DNA of 64,000 bases from Massospora cicadina (GCA_022478985.1 JAKSZP010002673.1:212096-276095), one strand, 5' to 3'. Shown: positions 31,900-43,090, counted from the first letter of the stretch. Made by a program: numbers and translations. The notes: generated by a model from the letters alone, not told the origin.

Positions 31900-32880
31900 C
31901 ATTTTTGATGGCCACTAAAGCGTATGTCATTGTACCATCAAGAATTATATGAATATCTGAAAAAGCAATAATTTTAGTTCAAAATATAGAGACTATTTCC
32001 TGAGGTAAAGGAAGCATACTTAACCTTCCAAAAAATAACTTTAAAGTCCCCACTATAAAAATCAAATTGTGAATTTTTTGAAGCCATCTAGCGCGGGAAG
32101 AATAGATTTTATAGGACACTTTCCAAAAGGTCTCTGCAGCCATTGATATATTATCTTTACTATTGTTACTTTTTTAAGTATGTGAAACTATATCAGTTCC
32201 TGCAGCCACTGCAAAGGTTATTTCTTGGTCCTTTTTGCTTTGTTTCACATAACATGGATGAAACAAGGGTTCTAAATTCTGATAATAGCTAGTATTGCAT
32301 CAAATATGGTATAATAACTGACTTCTTTGTTTGGTAGCATCTAACATCTCACTGTCCTCTACAATCCATCAACTAAAGGGGAAGTGTATTGCGCGAATAA
32401 TAAACTCATATCTCTTCTTTTTATATGGTGAATTTCACTTCACTTAACATTGTCTTATCTCTACTAAATTCCTCCGTTTATGAAAATGCCAAGTTTATTA
32501 TTAGGGTACTGCAATACAAGATCAACAGTGTACAAGCGCATGGCATTAAAGTTATAATTTTAACTACTACAAAAACATATTGAAACATTCAATGCTCATT
32601 GACCATAACTCTCAACCATAATATTTAGAATTTTGTCTTGTTTTACCATCTCCTCTCTGATGCCATGGAGCGTGCTGATAATATTAAGACTGCGCTATTA
32701 CTTAGGATGAGTTACCATCTAAATAAACAGCTCAATACCTCTGTTAAAGACATCTATATTGTATTATAGAGAGAGAATAGGAAACCACAGCCACTAGTAA
32801 TTATAAAAAAAATGGAAAATATAGCTATTAATTGTTTGGCTAATTTATTAATATTTCAATTATAATTATTTTTGGTAATT
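31900..32880 (+). pseudogene. Ty3-C integrase
   Basis: GRIDFIGHFPKG (32,096-32,131) matches the start of the Ty3 integrase core (xxDFIxxLPxS). Around 32,280-32,400 text reading NKGSKF and then SNISLSSTIHQLKGKCIARI matches DRGSKF and the LSSAYHPQTDGQTERV region, where the catalytic Glu stretch is eroded. Zinc-domain remains precede it (about 31,900-31,990). Multiple frameshifts. It ends at the target duplication of element C at 32,881. Confidence 0.68.
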
Positions 32881-32896
32881 TTCATTAAGGCTTAAG
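32881..32896 (+). repeat. Target-site duplication, ORF1-only element C, left
   Basis: TTCATTAAGGCTTAAG, repeated exactly at 34,453-34,468. Confidence 0.92.
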
Positions 32897-33907
32897 TCAG
32901 AGCGCCTTGCTGCCCCTCGCACTACTGCTACCATAATACTACGCCACACTGCCATAGCCCAACAAATTTCCCATGCTCATATTGCAGCGGCACCTGAGCA
33001 CTTTTTGGGCTCATGTAGATAATGGTAGCCATATCTGTCCCTCTGTTTTGGGCTCAACCATTCCAAAAATCCTGCCCCATGCCACTTTCTCTGATGCGGC
33101 TTCAGAGCCCTATTCATTGGATTCCGAATGGGGCGTTTTGTTGCCATCTCCCATTCAATTTCTCTTTTAATATGCCATAGTGGGAAATTTGTCCTCACCA
33201 AATCAACCGCCCACAGTAACCCACCCAATTACACCCCCACTAATAAGAGTCAGTCCTGGACCACCATTTAACCTAAGCAAGCCATTTAACTATTTCCCAA
33301 CTAAAATTTGTCATCCCTTATTCTTGTGAACCAAAATCCATGTGACCTATTGGCTAAGGTTGATGAATCAGGTTAAGTTATCATAAGTGAGGATTTCTGT
33401 GAACCTCTAAGCCAGTTTGATTATGGTTGGGCCAAATTTTTTCTTCTGACTTTGACAAAACCATATCCCTAAACGTTTCAATTCTAAACCCAATGCCGCC
33501 CCCTACCAAAGTTACCACCAACTCGCCTTTGCAGCGGTGACCTCTCCCCATTGCCACAACCTACGCAAAGCGGTGGCCAAATCAGTGGCTCAATTCCAGC
33601 TAGGACTGATAACACTCTACTACCCCCTGATTTCCCAGAAGCAGCCCAATACAAAATTAGTAAATTATTTGATGATGACAAAGCCACTGTCATGCATGTC
33701 GCTAAACTAGCAGATTTTGACCCATCTGCTAAAAACAACCATGAAAGTTTATCCAAATTTTCCCAGCTCCCCAAAGCCCGCATTCAAGCTGAGCATCACC
33801 TAGCAGAATTTGTTGAAGCTGTCTACCAAGCTGATCTTGCTGAGGAGGATGAGAAATTATTTTACACTGCTATCCAAACAAACTACGCTGATGCCCCAAC
33901 GCCCTAG
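32897..33907 (+). pseudogene. ORF1/gag-like protein of element C, 3' two thirds
   Basis: A decayed zinc-knuckle region (HICPSVLGS, about 33,032-33,060) is followed by linker text and a good C-terminal domain (33,551-33,907, 118 residues open): LLPPDFPEAAQYKISKLFDD, KATVMHVAKLADFDPSAKNN, ending NYADAPTP, the same end as element B. This domain is therefore the best conserved part of the family and not a chance frame. Function unknown; its position after the CCHC RNA-binding part is fixed in all copies. Confidence 0.82.
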
Positions 33908-34031
33908 CTACCCATTTTAGTCTATTTCTACAATCATCATGATTTTGTTGTGAAAAGTATGTCAGCAGAAGAACTACTCAACCCCCTCACCCTCTGCCAT
34001 GGTGGGTTAGAAGTTTCTGCTCCTCATCTGG

Positions 34032-34044
34032 TTGGAGATTTTTT
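34032..34044 (+). repeat. Target-site duplication, SINE left
   Basis: TTGGAGATTTTTT repeated at 34,330-34,342; in element B the corresponding 3' UTR position is uninterrupted. Confidence 0.85.
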
Positions 34045-34056
34045 CTATTTAACCAA

Positions 34057-34085
34057 GGCAAGCTGACCAGGGGACAGGCATTACC
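34057..34085 (-). promoter_or_regulatory. 3' tail hairpin type 1 (SINE)
   Basis: Sense GGTAA..CTG..CAG..TTGCC: the outer stem keeps five pairs with one G-T wobble, and the loop TCCCCTGGT is identical to the LINE loop. Confidence 0.7.
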
Positions 34086-34244
34086 AAAAGAAAGAAATGA
34101 CATGAAACCTGAACAGGGTCAGCTCCATCAAAGAAAGTTTTTCCACCTCCAGATCAGGACTCAAATTTTTCTGGTTACGTCATGGGTAAGGTTTTTGTGT
34201 TATTAGACCTACTAACCGCCAATAGCTTCCTTTTGGCTGGCACC

Positions 34245-34326
34245 CCGATTGATGTGTGAAGGGTGGAAATCGAACCTGCAACCTTCAGGTTGGTAGCTGT
34301 ACACCCTTACTGACTCGCCTTCCACC
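34245..34326 (-). promoter_or_regulatory. tRNA-like head of SINE (internal pol III promoter)
   Basis: Complement of TCGAACC at about 34,270 gives GGTTCGA, the B-box core. GGGTGGA at the 5' side can pair with TCCACCC after the T-loop, as in an acceptor stem. D- and anticodon-arm pairing is poor, so this is a tRNA-related promoter and not a working tRNA gene. The parent tRNA is not identified. Confidence 0.7.
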
Positions 34327-34329
34327 CCC

Positions 34330-34342
34330 TTGGAGATTTTTT
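34330..34342 (+). repeat. Target-site duplication, SINE right
   Basis: TTGGAGATTTTTT, copy of 34,032-34,044; the 3' UTR of element C continues from here to its own tail. Confidence 0.85.
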
Positions 34343-34396
34343 TTGGTTTTATTGTTCCACTCATTCTTTCGTTCATTTCTTTTGTCTTTGTTTATT

Positions 34397-34423
34397 GGTA
34401 ATCTCCATCCCTGGTGGCATACC
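34397..34423 (+). promoter_or_regulatory. 3' tail hairpin type 1 (element C)
   Basis: GGTA (34,397-34,400) pairs with TACC (34,420-34,423) in a tail whose centre has diverged (ATCTCCATCCCTGGTGGCA). Confidence 0.6.
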
Positions 34424-34452
34424 TCAATTAAATTTTATTTTAAAATTTAAAA

Positions 34453-34468
34453 TTCATTAAGGCTTAAG
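34453..34468 (+). repeat. Target-site duplication, ORF1-only element C, right
   Basis: Exact 16-bp copy of 32,881-32,896 after the tail of element C. Confidence 0.92.
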
Positions 34469-34570
34469 GAGCAGAAAGGGAAAAAACATCTGACAGCAGA
34501 ACCTGTTTAGTCCACTTACCTATAAAACCACTGAATAGGGAACATGGAACAGGTTAATGACTGATTCAGG

Positions 34571-36425
34571 TCTTTTTTGCTTTGATCACTAATTTAATCA
34601 AAATTAAAATTCAAATTTCTTTTTTGAACTCTTGATCGCCTTTTTCCAGCGCCAACTTTAGCATATATTGACTATCTCAATGTCTTCTGCCCCTGCATGG
34701 GGGTGGCGATGCACTTCCTCCTGGCATTTATCAGCCAACGCCAAAAACGCTTCCAGGCTGACTCAGTTAGCCCACAGGTAATTCTGGCCGCTAAATTCTG
34801 CTTTGAGACCTAGCCCATCTCCTTGCACGCTCCAGGCAATGCTTAAAAGCCCCCTGATGCTCCCTCAGAACAAGCTGCATTTTGGCCTTTGGGTCAAGCA
34901 TGGGAACCTCTCCCCTACCTAAGAATGGCCATCATTGAGATGGCCACGGCAGTTTAAAAACCTTCCAGCTTCATTTATTTTCTCCCCTTTATGGGTACAT
35001 TGAGATTAGTGTGTGAAGCCTATGTTATAAAGGCAGCACAGCTGCCTTTAATCTATAAAAATATACCAATACCAATGATAAGAACTTGCTTCCTGGATGA
35101 TTCCACACTGGTGGTCCATTTTAACAGTTTTCTCTCCAACCTATCACCCAAAACGCCTGCACCACAATCTCATGGAGGCTTGACTACCTACAGCGCCAAC
35201 CCCATACTTCAGTTCGAGGTGCAAATGTCACTAATCATCTTACTGGGACTCTATTACCTGCAACAATCCTCCCTTCTGCCGTGACACACACCTTGAAATA
35301 CCCACACGCCATGATCAGATCCACCCTTGATTATTCCTTCTTGTAATGTGTTAAAAGTGGTTGCGCCATTTGTCCCTTGTGCTTTGCCCTCAATCTCTCT
35401 AGCGCAAGTGCCCAGTGTATTCTGCAGAATTTGCCTCTGGCATGCTCAATCTGGCGTAAGCCCCGCTACTGTTTTTAATAAATTTTTCGCTAAGGGATAA
35501 ATCAACCCCCACCCTGTACTACCATAAGTGCTGCTCCCACCACTCTGCCTAACCAAGTATCAACTGCACATCCCATTCAAGAGCAGATGGCTGCTCATGT
35601 GCTAGCGGGATTTGCATGATCCATTGTGCTTGGACAGTCAACATCTGATACCTCACTAATTCCTGTGGTTAGCCCACTGATGTCTGTGTTAAAGTTATTT
35701 AAATCCCTTAGATGATGTCAAAATTAACTACATAATTAAACATGACTTTGCCTGATCTGAATTTTTCATCCAACCCCTCAATTCAACTCCCCGCCACTAC
35801 ATTCCATACTCATTCCAAATTCCTCTTCTAAAAGAATTCATCAAAAGGCTGTCATTGCAGACGCCGCCCCCACTAGCTCCCTCCTCCACCAAGCCTTTCA
35901 TAAGGCAATTGATCCATTTTGGAATGGCCTTCCTTTACCTAACTTCCCTACAGATTTCCCTGAGGATGCCAAATTCAACATAGAAGAATAGCCTTTTTCA
36001 GCTAGCCACGCATGCACAAATGCAGCTAATATTCGCTTTTTTAACCTTAGCTATCCCCAAACCACTTGTGAATCAGATCTTTTATTTGTATTCTTAATCT
36101 TATACCCTTTACTGAATTACAATCACTTAATATGTCGAGGCTTTGCATACTGCTGGCCTCATTTATGAGGAGAACCTCACAATTTTCTACTTCTTCTGCA
36201 CCCCTCTGACACTCCAACATCCCTTTTCTCTGCCTTTACCGCCACCTGAAGCCGGCGCCAGATAATATTCTCCCTGATCCCTCTACCCCTTCTAATGGAC
36301 GCTTAAGCTAATGCCAGGGAACAATTCTAGGGAACTTTTTATCTAACTATTCCTTTGTTTAGAACCCATAAATAAAGATGCTTGGATAACCATCCCTCTT
36401 TAGTTGGGCACCACTACCACCTAAG
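34571..36425 (+). mobile_element. ORF1-only retroposon D (about 1.86 kb, tail type 2)
   Basis: The 5' end CTTTTTTGCTTTGATCACTAA resembles that of element A, and the 3' end ATAAAGATGCTTGGATAACC..TTGGGCACCACTAC is tail type 2. Flanks AACAGGTTAATGACTGATTCAG (34,546) and AACAGGTGTACACTTTCAG (about 36,427) look like a decayed target duplication with indels, which I consider probable, not proven. No RT. Confidence 0.75.
34681..36290 (+). pseudogene. ORF1/gag-like protein of element D, heavily decayed
   Basis: ATG at 34,681 reads MSSAPAWGW, the same start context as in B and E2 (MSSDSLPAAPVWGSS). LIYKNIPIPMIRTCFLDDST (35,048-35,107) LVVHFNSFLSNLSPKT is the domain before the knuckle. CFALNLSSASAQC-like text near 35,388 is the knuckle remnant. 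Near 35,925-36,000 FWNGLPLPNFPTDFPEDAKF and NIEE match the C-terminal domain of B and C. Many stops. Function as in element B, lost. Confidence 0.7.
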
Positions 36426-38769
36426 AAACAGGTGTACACTTTCAGAGATATCTTTTTGATTTTTACATGGCATATTAACACCCTAATTGTTCCCAATTCC
36501 AATTTAAATCTGACTTATCCAATTGTATTAGTGTTAAATTCTTTTATGTAAATTTTTTTGTTTGCCACAGTTGTATTTGGCGCAATAATGATTATTCCTC
36601 TGCGGATGGCAGATTGCTCCCACAATCAGGCCAAATGTGGATCGTACCACTGTTTATAAAAAAAGGTTTGGTATAGACCATTCCTGTGAGGGACAAAATA
36701 TCTTTTTCCAGAAATTAAGGTGAACAACAGATGGGGACTTCTGAGTCCATAAATGAATTGTTTGTTTTATTTTATTAAGTAAAGATCTACTTACTCTATC
36801 AGTCCTCAAACTAGTAGAGGAAATCTTCTTTTATAAGAACCCCTACGAGATCTTTGCTTACAATTGTTCTATGGCCACCGCCTTCTGAACACACCTCAAA
36901 TTCTTTGCACCAAATCCTCTGTGTTAAGCAGATGGATAAAATGTCTGATCTTTAGTAATATACGTTATCACCCACCTATCATCAACAAATGGGCTAAATC
37001 ACCAAGGGTGACACGAGAGACAGCCACTGGCATCTTCCCCTTCTTAATCCAAAATAGGTGATTTTCCCAATTAAAACGCAAGGGTTGCTTCATAAGGCTT
37101 ACACTTGGTGGTTAACCTAACAAGCTTGAAACCTCCTGGTCAAACAAATTTTGCCCTGTATGTGATAGGGGCCTAAATAAGTATTGTAGTTGTTTTCCAG
37201 GATACCGTAATCATTTATGTTTATGGTAGATTCCTTTGCGCCTATTTCCCCCTATGACAGGACCTTGTTTGGAACTGTCAAAATTTGTGATGGTAAACAA
37301 ACTGAAACTTTTAAAAAGATCAACTTTTAAGATTGTTTTAGCGTTTTTCTCTAAAATAAAAGCTCAATGAAACAATTGATCTGCTGCCTATTGAGCCAAT
37401 ACCTACAAATGAACATGAACAAATTAAGTGGTTTTGGGAACCAGTAAAGGGTACATGATTTAAACAGGCTTACTAATTGATGCCCTGGGTGAGCTCTTAT
37501 CCAAATTCTCAGAGCCTTATTCTGCAAGTCCTAAAATGGGGACGCAACAATATAAACATTTACAGAAAAGGATAAACATTGCCCAACCCTCATATTGGAT
37601 AAAGAAGATAATCTTTTGATCAAATAGGACTAAAGCTCTATCTACAACACAAATCCCACTAACCTTATATATATTGTAGAATTTCAATTGATGAAGAACT
37701 CTAAAGTATACCCCTAAATTCTGTCTATCTTATAAGTATATGTTCCTTTAAATACCCAACAGTAATGTATAGAAGTTGTGACAGTGGATAGTTGCCAATT
37801 GAGGTCTTTAATGAACGCAAATATACTTAGCATTGCATTTAAATCACCTTTCTGCCACGGAGAGCTATACTAAAGGAAGATAGGGTCTCTCAAACAGAAC
37901 ATCTCTGGACAACCAAAAATTAAATCTTTGTTTTATTATAATGGTGAATCTGAGTGTAAGCATCAAAATAATATAATTATTTATTTCTAAAGGTTGAGTG
38001 ACGGCTTAAAATTGGTTAATGAATTGAGAGGGGCTTTAATCTATAAGACATATTGCATAATTTTTGATATAAACGGGATTTTTAAAGTTCTGAAAAAAAT
38101 AAGTTAAGATCTGCATCCTGTTTGGTAATATTATCGTTTTAAAATTATAGTATATCTGGCATTAACTTCAGTTAAAATAATGTATATATTTCAGTTTACT
38201 GTCTGTCAGTAGACTCTTCCATCACACTTTTTTAATCTTTAAGAAACAAAACAGTGTTTTTTGGCTAGACAGACCTCTTCTTTAAACTAAATCAGACTCT
38301 ATAGCAAAGTGTATGGAAAGGAGTAACAATGGCTAGCGTATACTATAGATTTTCTTGGAGGATATTGTCTCTGCATACTAAAGGTTAGCTCTTTGGCTAA
38401 TTAAATTTCAATCTCTCCATGTAATCTTGTATCTCAAACCAAACTAGTCAATTCAGTACATTGGCTTTCAGCTCCATCACTGTTTAAGGTCCAAAATATG
38501 TGCCTTTTAGTTTTGTACTGAGATTTTCAACTACTGACTCAAACACAATGGTAATAAAAGTCTGTTCTATTTATATAGACGACTCTTTGGTGACTTTGGT
38601 AGATAAATATTAAATTATACATCTCCTTTTCAAGTGCTTCAAGGATAAGGTGAGATAATAGATCTCATTATAGTGGATCTCAGCCTAAAATTAACCTTAT
38701 CATCTTTTTATAGAGTGCTTGGTAATACTTGACATTTCTCTTCTACAGGAGTCACTTGAATCATTAGCA

Positions 38770-38930
38770 TAAAGTTTAGTGGATCCAGGAGGCTCAGGTG
38801 GCCCTTTGGAACCACAAGGACCTTATGCTTCATATGAGCCCCTTGTCCCCATAAGTTCATGTAAACCATAAGGCACTTCAGTGCTGTCATATCCAGATGG
38901 TCCACAAAGCCTTTTTTTCTCAGGTGGCAA
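38770..38930 (+). pseudogene. Collagen-like/Pro-Gly-rich tract in Ty3-D
   Basis: The plus strand reads DPGGSGGPLEPQGPYASY; the minus strand reads GSKGPPEPPGS and GPSGYDSTEV. Both show Gly-Pro periodicity because the codons are self-complementary. The tract sits in the position equivalent to 25,378-25,535 in Ty3-C, which supports a plus-strand coding origin. Confidence 0.42.
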
Positions 38931-39080
38931 GAATTGACCTTCAGGCCCTTAGTATCCTGTCAATGTCTAGAGTTACTAGCACAAAGGTTATAACTATGCA
39001 AATAAAGTCACCAACTAAAGAAGTCATTTAGGAAAAGTTGAATCAAGAGTTTGATTTCTCACAGAAAATCAGAGGTTTAC

Positions 39081-39085
39081 TGCAT
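39081..39085 (+). repeat. Target-site duplication, Ty3-B left
   Basis: TGCAT directly before the LTR; repeated at 44,983-44,987. Confidence 0.88.
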
Positions 39086-39591
39086 TGTTATAAAATTTGG
39101 TGGTACTTGTGAAATATGCCAATGGATTTTTGCACAGTGTTTAACCCACTGAGCAATTAGGAGCAACGATATGATGATTGTTGTCCTCAACACAACAGAA
39201 TAAACTTAAAAATTGATAAAATAAATATGGAGCACTCGCTCCCTCAACTCTCTTTAATTCTTTGTATTAATAAAGTGTATTTTCGCTGTTGTACTCACTC
39301 TAAACTACTAACAACTTCCTCCTTCTCAATCATCTCATCCCGCTTGTATGGTAATGACTTCAGATGGTACCACTTTCATGGCTTAGTAATTCACTTCGCC
39401 ATATCTTATTGGTTTCACCAATTATTCATTCATCAATTTACAATTGCCCAATTTGGCCGATTTCCCCATAATCCCAATATTGCCTCATTTTAAGGCACTC
39501 AATTAATTGTATTCATTACAACTAGGTGGATTCCATCCATTCCACCATATTGACTTAGTGCTTATTGTCCAGTCATATTGGAATCGTGACA
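39086..39591 (-). repeat. Ty3-B 3' LTR (506 bp)
   Basis: Aligns over its whole length with 44,478-44,982. Plus-strand reading starts TGTTATAAAATTTGG and ends ATTGGAATCGTGACA. Shared stretches include GGAGCACTCGCTCCCTCAAC and CACTCTAAACTACTAAC. Confidence 0.93.
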
Positions 39592-40650
39592 TTATCCTCT
39601 TTTTGACTGAATGATAAGCTCCTATTGTATATATGCCTGAAGGAACTTTGCATGCGTTTAGTTGATGATTCGACTGCTGATGGGGTCCTTGATAGTATAT
39701 GCGTCAACCCCAGTTTTCTCAATAACTTTGAACGGACCAATTCATATACTAACCAGCTTTTGTTTCCACCTGAACTCATGCTTTTGTGGAAGAGAACCAT
39801 GTCGTCTTCCTTGAACTGTGCTAACCTGCTTCGACGTACCTGATCCACAGCTTGATTCCTGATTTTCTTGGCTAAGCTGAAGGAATAGGCTTCAGTTTGC
39901 AATTTGATCAGAATATTTGCAAGGTTAGTCAAATAGCGATGGGGTTCCACTCCACCGGTGTCTTCCACACTTGAATAAAGTAATGCCAGAAGCGCTGGAT
40001 ATTGACCATATATTAGTTGGAAGGGTCTTTTCCCCATGGCAGAATGGTAACTGATGTTATAGGCAAACACGACAGTGGAAAGAAGGGAGGTCCAATCATA
40101 TGGTCGATCTGTTACTAAATTTCACAGGATATTCACTAGAGTCCCATTCACTCATTTGACCATTCCATTAGATTCAGTGTGGTATAGGGTCATTAGAACC
40201 CTGCGGATACCCATAAGCTCGTTCAGTTTGGGGAGGATGTGTGAGGTGAAATTGGTTCTGTTATCAGTGAGAATAAATGAGGGCATCCATGTCGCTGAAT
40301 AATGCACTCCATCACAAACTTGGTTACTGTAACTGCCCCTCAAATGTTATATTTCCCTTGCTTCAACCCACTGGGTCAGATGGTCGATAGCCACAAAAAG
40401 GTACTTACACCAGTTAGCTCCTGTTGTCAAGGGACCAACGACATCCAGGGAAACAGTATGCCAAGCAAAATAGGGTTTCACTACCTGACTAAAAGTCCTA
40501 TGGCAGAGTGGCTTCTCCACTTGGCATGGATGGCAACAAGAATTGGTTTTGAGTACGTCAAAGTTCATACTTTCCCAATAGTACTAAGGGCGCAACAACT
40601 CCATTGTCTTGTGCACTCTGCCATGTCCAACTGCCTTGTGGGCGTTCATA
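39573..40650 (-). pseudogene. Ty3-B integrase
   Basis: Minus strand, in order: a decayed H2C2 region (about 40,500-40,650), WHTVSLDVVGPLTTGANWCK (about 40,400-40,465) with YLFVAIDHLTQWVEA (first catalytic Asp), FILTDNRTNF (second Asp, about 40,255), YHTESNGMVK (Glu, about 40,155-40,184), then a 165-residue open C-terminal stretch (40,070-39,573) starting FAYNISYHSAMGKRPFQLIY (40,067-40,008). All three catalytic acids survive in separate frames. The open C-terminus overlaps the start of the 3' LTR. Confidence 0.88.
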
Positions 40651-40839
40651 ATAAAATCCCGGCCAGGCTGAGGGTCGCAGAAAATTCACCGTAGAATCAT
40701 CAATCCGCTTGTACAGTTCCTCATTCCGTTGGAAAGTATTTGTTTGCATCTCGTTTAACGCTTTGATCACTTGGGGTGGTTTGTCATCATACTTTCTGCT
40801 GAGAATCTTGTCGTACATCACATTGCTGAGGTCCACCAT

Positions 40840-41330
40840 CACTGCAACAGTTGGCAATTGAGATAAACAGTTGGCGTTCTGATGCTTTGCTCCAGGCTGA
40901 TAAAGGATCTCAAAATCATAAGCCTACATCTTAAGAGCCCATCAATCCAAACGGCCTTCAGGTTCTTTGAGATTATGCAGCCTGTGTAATGATGCGTGGT
41001 CTGTTATGACTTTGAACTTTACCCCATGCAGGTAGACTATGAATTGCTTATATGCGTAGATCACTGCTAAGAACTCTTGCTTGGTAACAGTATAATTAAG
41101 TCCATGGCTAATCAGACTTCAGCTGCAGTACGCCACTGGGTGCTCCTCCCCTTCATCATCTTTTTGGGACAAAACAGCCCCAAAGCGGAAAGAGATGCAT
41201 CCATTTTTACAATAAATTCCTTTTTGAAATTTGGGTAGCATAAAATGGGCGCACTAATTAGTGCCATTTGAAGTGAATCAAAGGCGCATTGGCGCCGTTC
41301 CATACATTTGAGCATGACATCCTTCTTTAG
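40840..41330 (-). pseudogene. Ty3-B RNase H
   Basis: AFDSLQMALISAPILCYPNF (about 41,220-41,285) is the RT connection, FIVKMDASLSALG (about 41,185-41,222) the first RNase H strand. FKVITDHASLHRL (about 40,980-41,020) and AYDFEILYQPGAKHQNANCL (about 40,865-40,925) give the TDH strand and the C-terminal end. At least two frame changes. RNase H degrades template RNA. Confidence 0.82.
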
Positions 41331-41399
41331 CAGCACAAACAGCGGCCCTCTGATGAAAATGAAATTGGGTATGAATCGTCATTAAAAACCCACCACTCC

Positions 41400-42060
41400 A
41401 AAAACACTTGAATGTCCCGTTTACAAGCTGGCTTAGCCATCTTCTGAATAGCTTCCACCTTGGCTGGTTGGGGTCTCAGCCCAGTCACATCCACCACAAA
41501 ACTGAGGTATTTTTAAATGATCTTTGAAGAAATGATATTTCCTGAGCTTGATCTTGATATTGGCCTCAGCCAGTCAGTGAAATATCTCTTCTAGATGGGT
41601 AAGGTGCTTAGTGAATGTGCGCAAAAAGACTTTGATATCGTTGAGGTACACAAGAACATATGACAGCTTCAGATCCCCTAGAATGGTGTTCATTGCTCGT
41701 TGGAAGGTAGCTAAGCATTAAGTAGCCCTTGTGGCATATGAGTTGGTTGATAAAGCTCTTTAGATGTGATTACGGAGCACTTTTCTTGTTCTTCAGGGGG
41801 CAACTCAATTTTCCAATAAGCCAGATATCTAATCCATTGCCAAGAAATAGCGAGCTCCACCTAATTGATCCAGCGCATCATCAATCCGCGGAAGAGGGTA
41901 TGAGTCCTTCTTGGTGATACTATTAAGCTTCTGGTAGTCAATTACTGCATGGTTAGTACCCTCCTTATTTTTATCAATTAAGACAGGTGAAGCCCACGGA
42001 CTCTTAGATGGTTTGAGCATTCCCTGCACTAACAGCTGGTCAATCTCCGCATTAACGACT
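41400..42060 (-). pseudogene. Ty3-B reverse transcriptase, YLND active site
   Basis: SPWASPVLIDKNKEGTNHAV (about 41,950-42,010) and IDYQKLNSITKKDSYPLPRI (about 41,890-41,948), then DDALDQLGGARYFLAMD at 41,829-41,880. Near 41,647-41,670 the catalytic box reads VLVYLNDIKVFLRTF: the first Asp of YLDD is Asn. The box lies downstream after frameshifts. RT of this family copies element RNA from a tRNA primer; the substitution alone would stop catalysis. Confidence 0.86.
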
Positions 42061-42655
42061 TCTTCTGCTGCCCTTGATCAGTGGATTGGCCGTGACCTAA
42101 TGGGGGGATGATCCTAAGTGTCCAGCTGATGGACAACCACCTAAGTGCACCCTAAATCGTTATCATCAACAGCAAAGAACTCTTCATATTTGTGAACTAA
42201 GGATTTTACTTGATCTCTTTGGTCTACCATTAGCCCCATTAAATTTTCGCGCGGTACAACTGCCAATATTCCAGGCTGTGTTTCAATGGGCAGGCCAAAT
42301 TCATCCAATTAACTGAACTCATATACCTGAAGAAACTCTCAAACTGGAATAAATGTAAAACACCACTATGTGGTGTTGGCGGATTTGCATTGGTCTATTC
42401 TGAAAGGTTTGCTACTAAAACCTTGATCTCTCCATGTCCCAGAAGTATAATGCTTGGGGCCACATGGGGCTCAAACCGTGATTGCTGATAAGGCCCAATG
42501 ACCTCCCCATAAAGCCCAGCAGGCACTTCAACCTCTAACTCAGTGTTAATGATTACTTGGTGTCCATATTTAATAGATATAGGGCCCGCAGCTCTAAGTG
42601 GTAGTCCTTGATATTCATAAATTTGATTAGGAAGTGCCCGTGTCTTACGCTTAAG

Positions 42656-43090
42656 TCAATGATAGCAAACTGAAACCACCCCATCACCATATGACAGGTT
42701 AATATGACTCATGGGTACCGGATCTTTTGACATACTGCTTAAGGTAAAGTATATTTGGATCCGCTGCTTCAGAATTTCAAATGTCTCTGCGGTCTTATTA
42801 ACAACAACCCCATAGTGGCGCATAAAAGCAGTTCTGATAAAAAGGTCATAGTTATTATTTAGTAGCACTATGGATGGGGCTACAATGACAATTGACCTGA
42901 ATCGCAAAGGTAGTGCACTGTATGCTCCTTCCAAGACTGTGTTTTCTGTGCCTTCAGTCCCATTCACCATACAATGTTCCACTTCAGGCTTTAACGCCAG
43001 CCTTGCCACCAACTTTGTGGACACTATGTTGATTGGTGCACCCATATCAATTATTTCATGAACTCGGGTTTTTGCTACAAGAGTGTCTTA
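42656..43090 (-). pseudogene. Ty3-B aspartic protease
   Basis: Text upstream of and including the open frame reads VHEIIDMGAPINIVSTKLV (about 43,000-43,060), where IDMGA stands for the DTGA/DSGA active site with T/S replaced by Met. Further on, LPLRFRSIVIVAPSIVLLNN (about 42,860-42,918) and a hydrophobic segment with IRTAFM fit the flap and the LGxDFM-like end. A 129-residue stretch is open. Protease would process the polyprotein. Confidence 0.72.

Larger units (their letters stand above)
34045..34329 (-). mobile_element. tRNA-derived SINE with LINE tail, nested in element C
   Basis: Read on the minus strand the unit starts at 34,329 with GGGTGGAAGGCGAGTCAGTA, then a tRNA-like head containing GCAGGTTCGATTTCC, an RNA polymerase III B-box, and a plausible A-box (GGCGAGTCAGTAAGG) about 35 bp upstream. 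A body of about 200 bp of unknown origin follows and the 3' end is GGTAATGCCTGTCCCCTGGTCAGCTTGCC, the LINE tail. It is flanked by TTGGAGATTTTTT at 34,032-34,044 and 34,330-34,342. About 285 bp, no coding capacity. It must use LINE enzymes to move. Confidence 0.85.
32897..34452 (+). mobile_element. ORF1-only retroposon C (5'-truncated, tail type 1, hosts a SINE)
   Basis: An exact 16-bp target duplication defines the ends. The copy begins inside the ORF1-like gene, at the block that reads AERLAVPRATATIIPHH in element B, so it is 5'-truncated as typical of target-primed reverse transcription. It ends in GGTAATCTCCATCCCTGGTGGCATACCTC plus an A/T-rich tail. Without the 285-bp SINE and its duplicate it is about 1.26 kb. 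Confidence 0.9.
21932..34570 (+). mobile_element. Ty3-C: very decayed Ty3/gypsy element split by four or more insertions
   Basis: Domains in Ty3 order on the plus strand: gag-like pieces (21,932-22,083 and 23,999-27,400), RT (27,760-28,600), RNase H (28,600-28,767 continuing at 30,685-31,000), integrase (31,900-32,880, possible tail 34,469-34,570). Interruptions are ORF1-only elements A (22,084-23,983), B (28,768-30,666) and C (32,897-34,452), plus an LTR piece (31,084-31,816). A and B carry duplicated target sequence that is Ty3-C coding sequence. No LTRs of its own were recognised. Confidence 0.7.
36446..39085 (+). pseudogene. Ty3-D: gag-region relic related to Ty3-C
   Basis: Plus-strand text shows the same block order as Ty3-C gag: FVMVNKLKLLK (37,287), LLPIEPIPTNEHEQIKWF (37,381) and a QNISGQPKIK block (37,898), then a Pro/Gly-rich tract (38,770-38,930). 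A possible TKVITMQIKSPTKEVI (about 38,979-39,030) parallels PKIIAIKVKLDQMANT in Ty3-C (about 25,795-25,845). It continues beyond Ty3-B, which interrupts it at a TGCAT duplication. A 65-residue open frame at 36,864-37,061 has no recognised domain. No RT or integrase was found downstream. Confidence 0.5.

Noticed and set aside
34245..34326. Free-standing tRNA gene on the minus strand
   Set aside because: D- and anticodon-arm pairing fails and the unit is flanked by a SINE body, LINE tail and target duplication.
38708..38905. Minus-strand collagen-like gene
   Set aside because: Gly and Pro codons are complementary, so the plus strand gives similar text; the neighbouring Ty3-D blocks are on the plus strand and the minus frame has stops.
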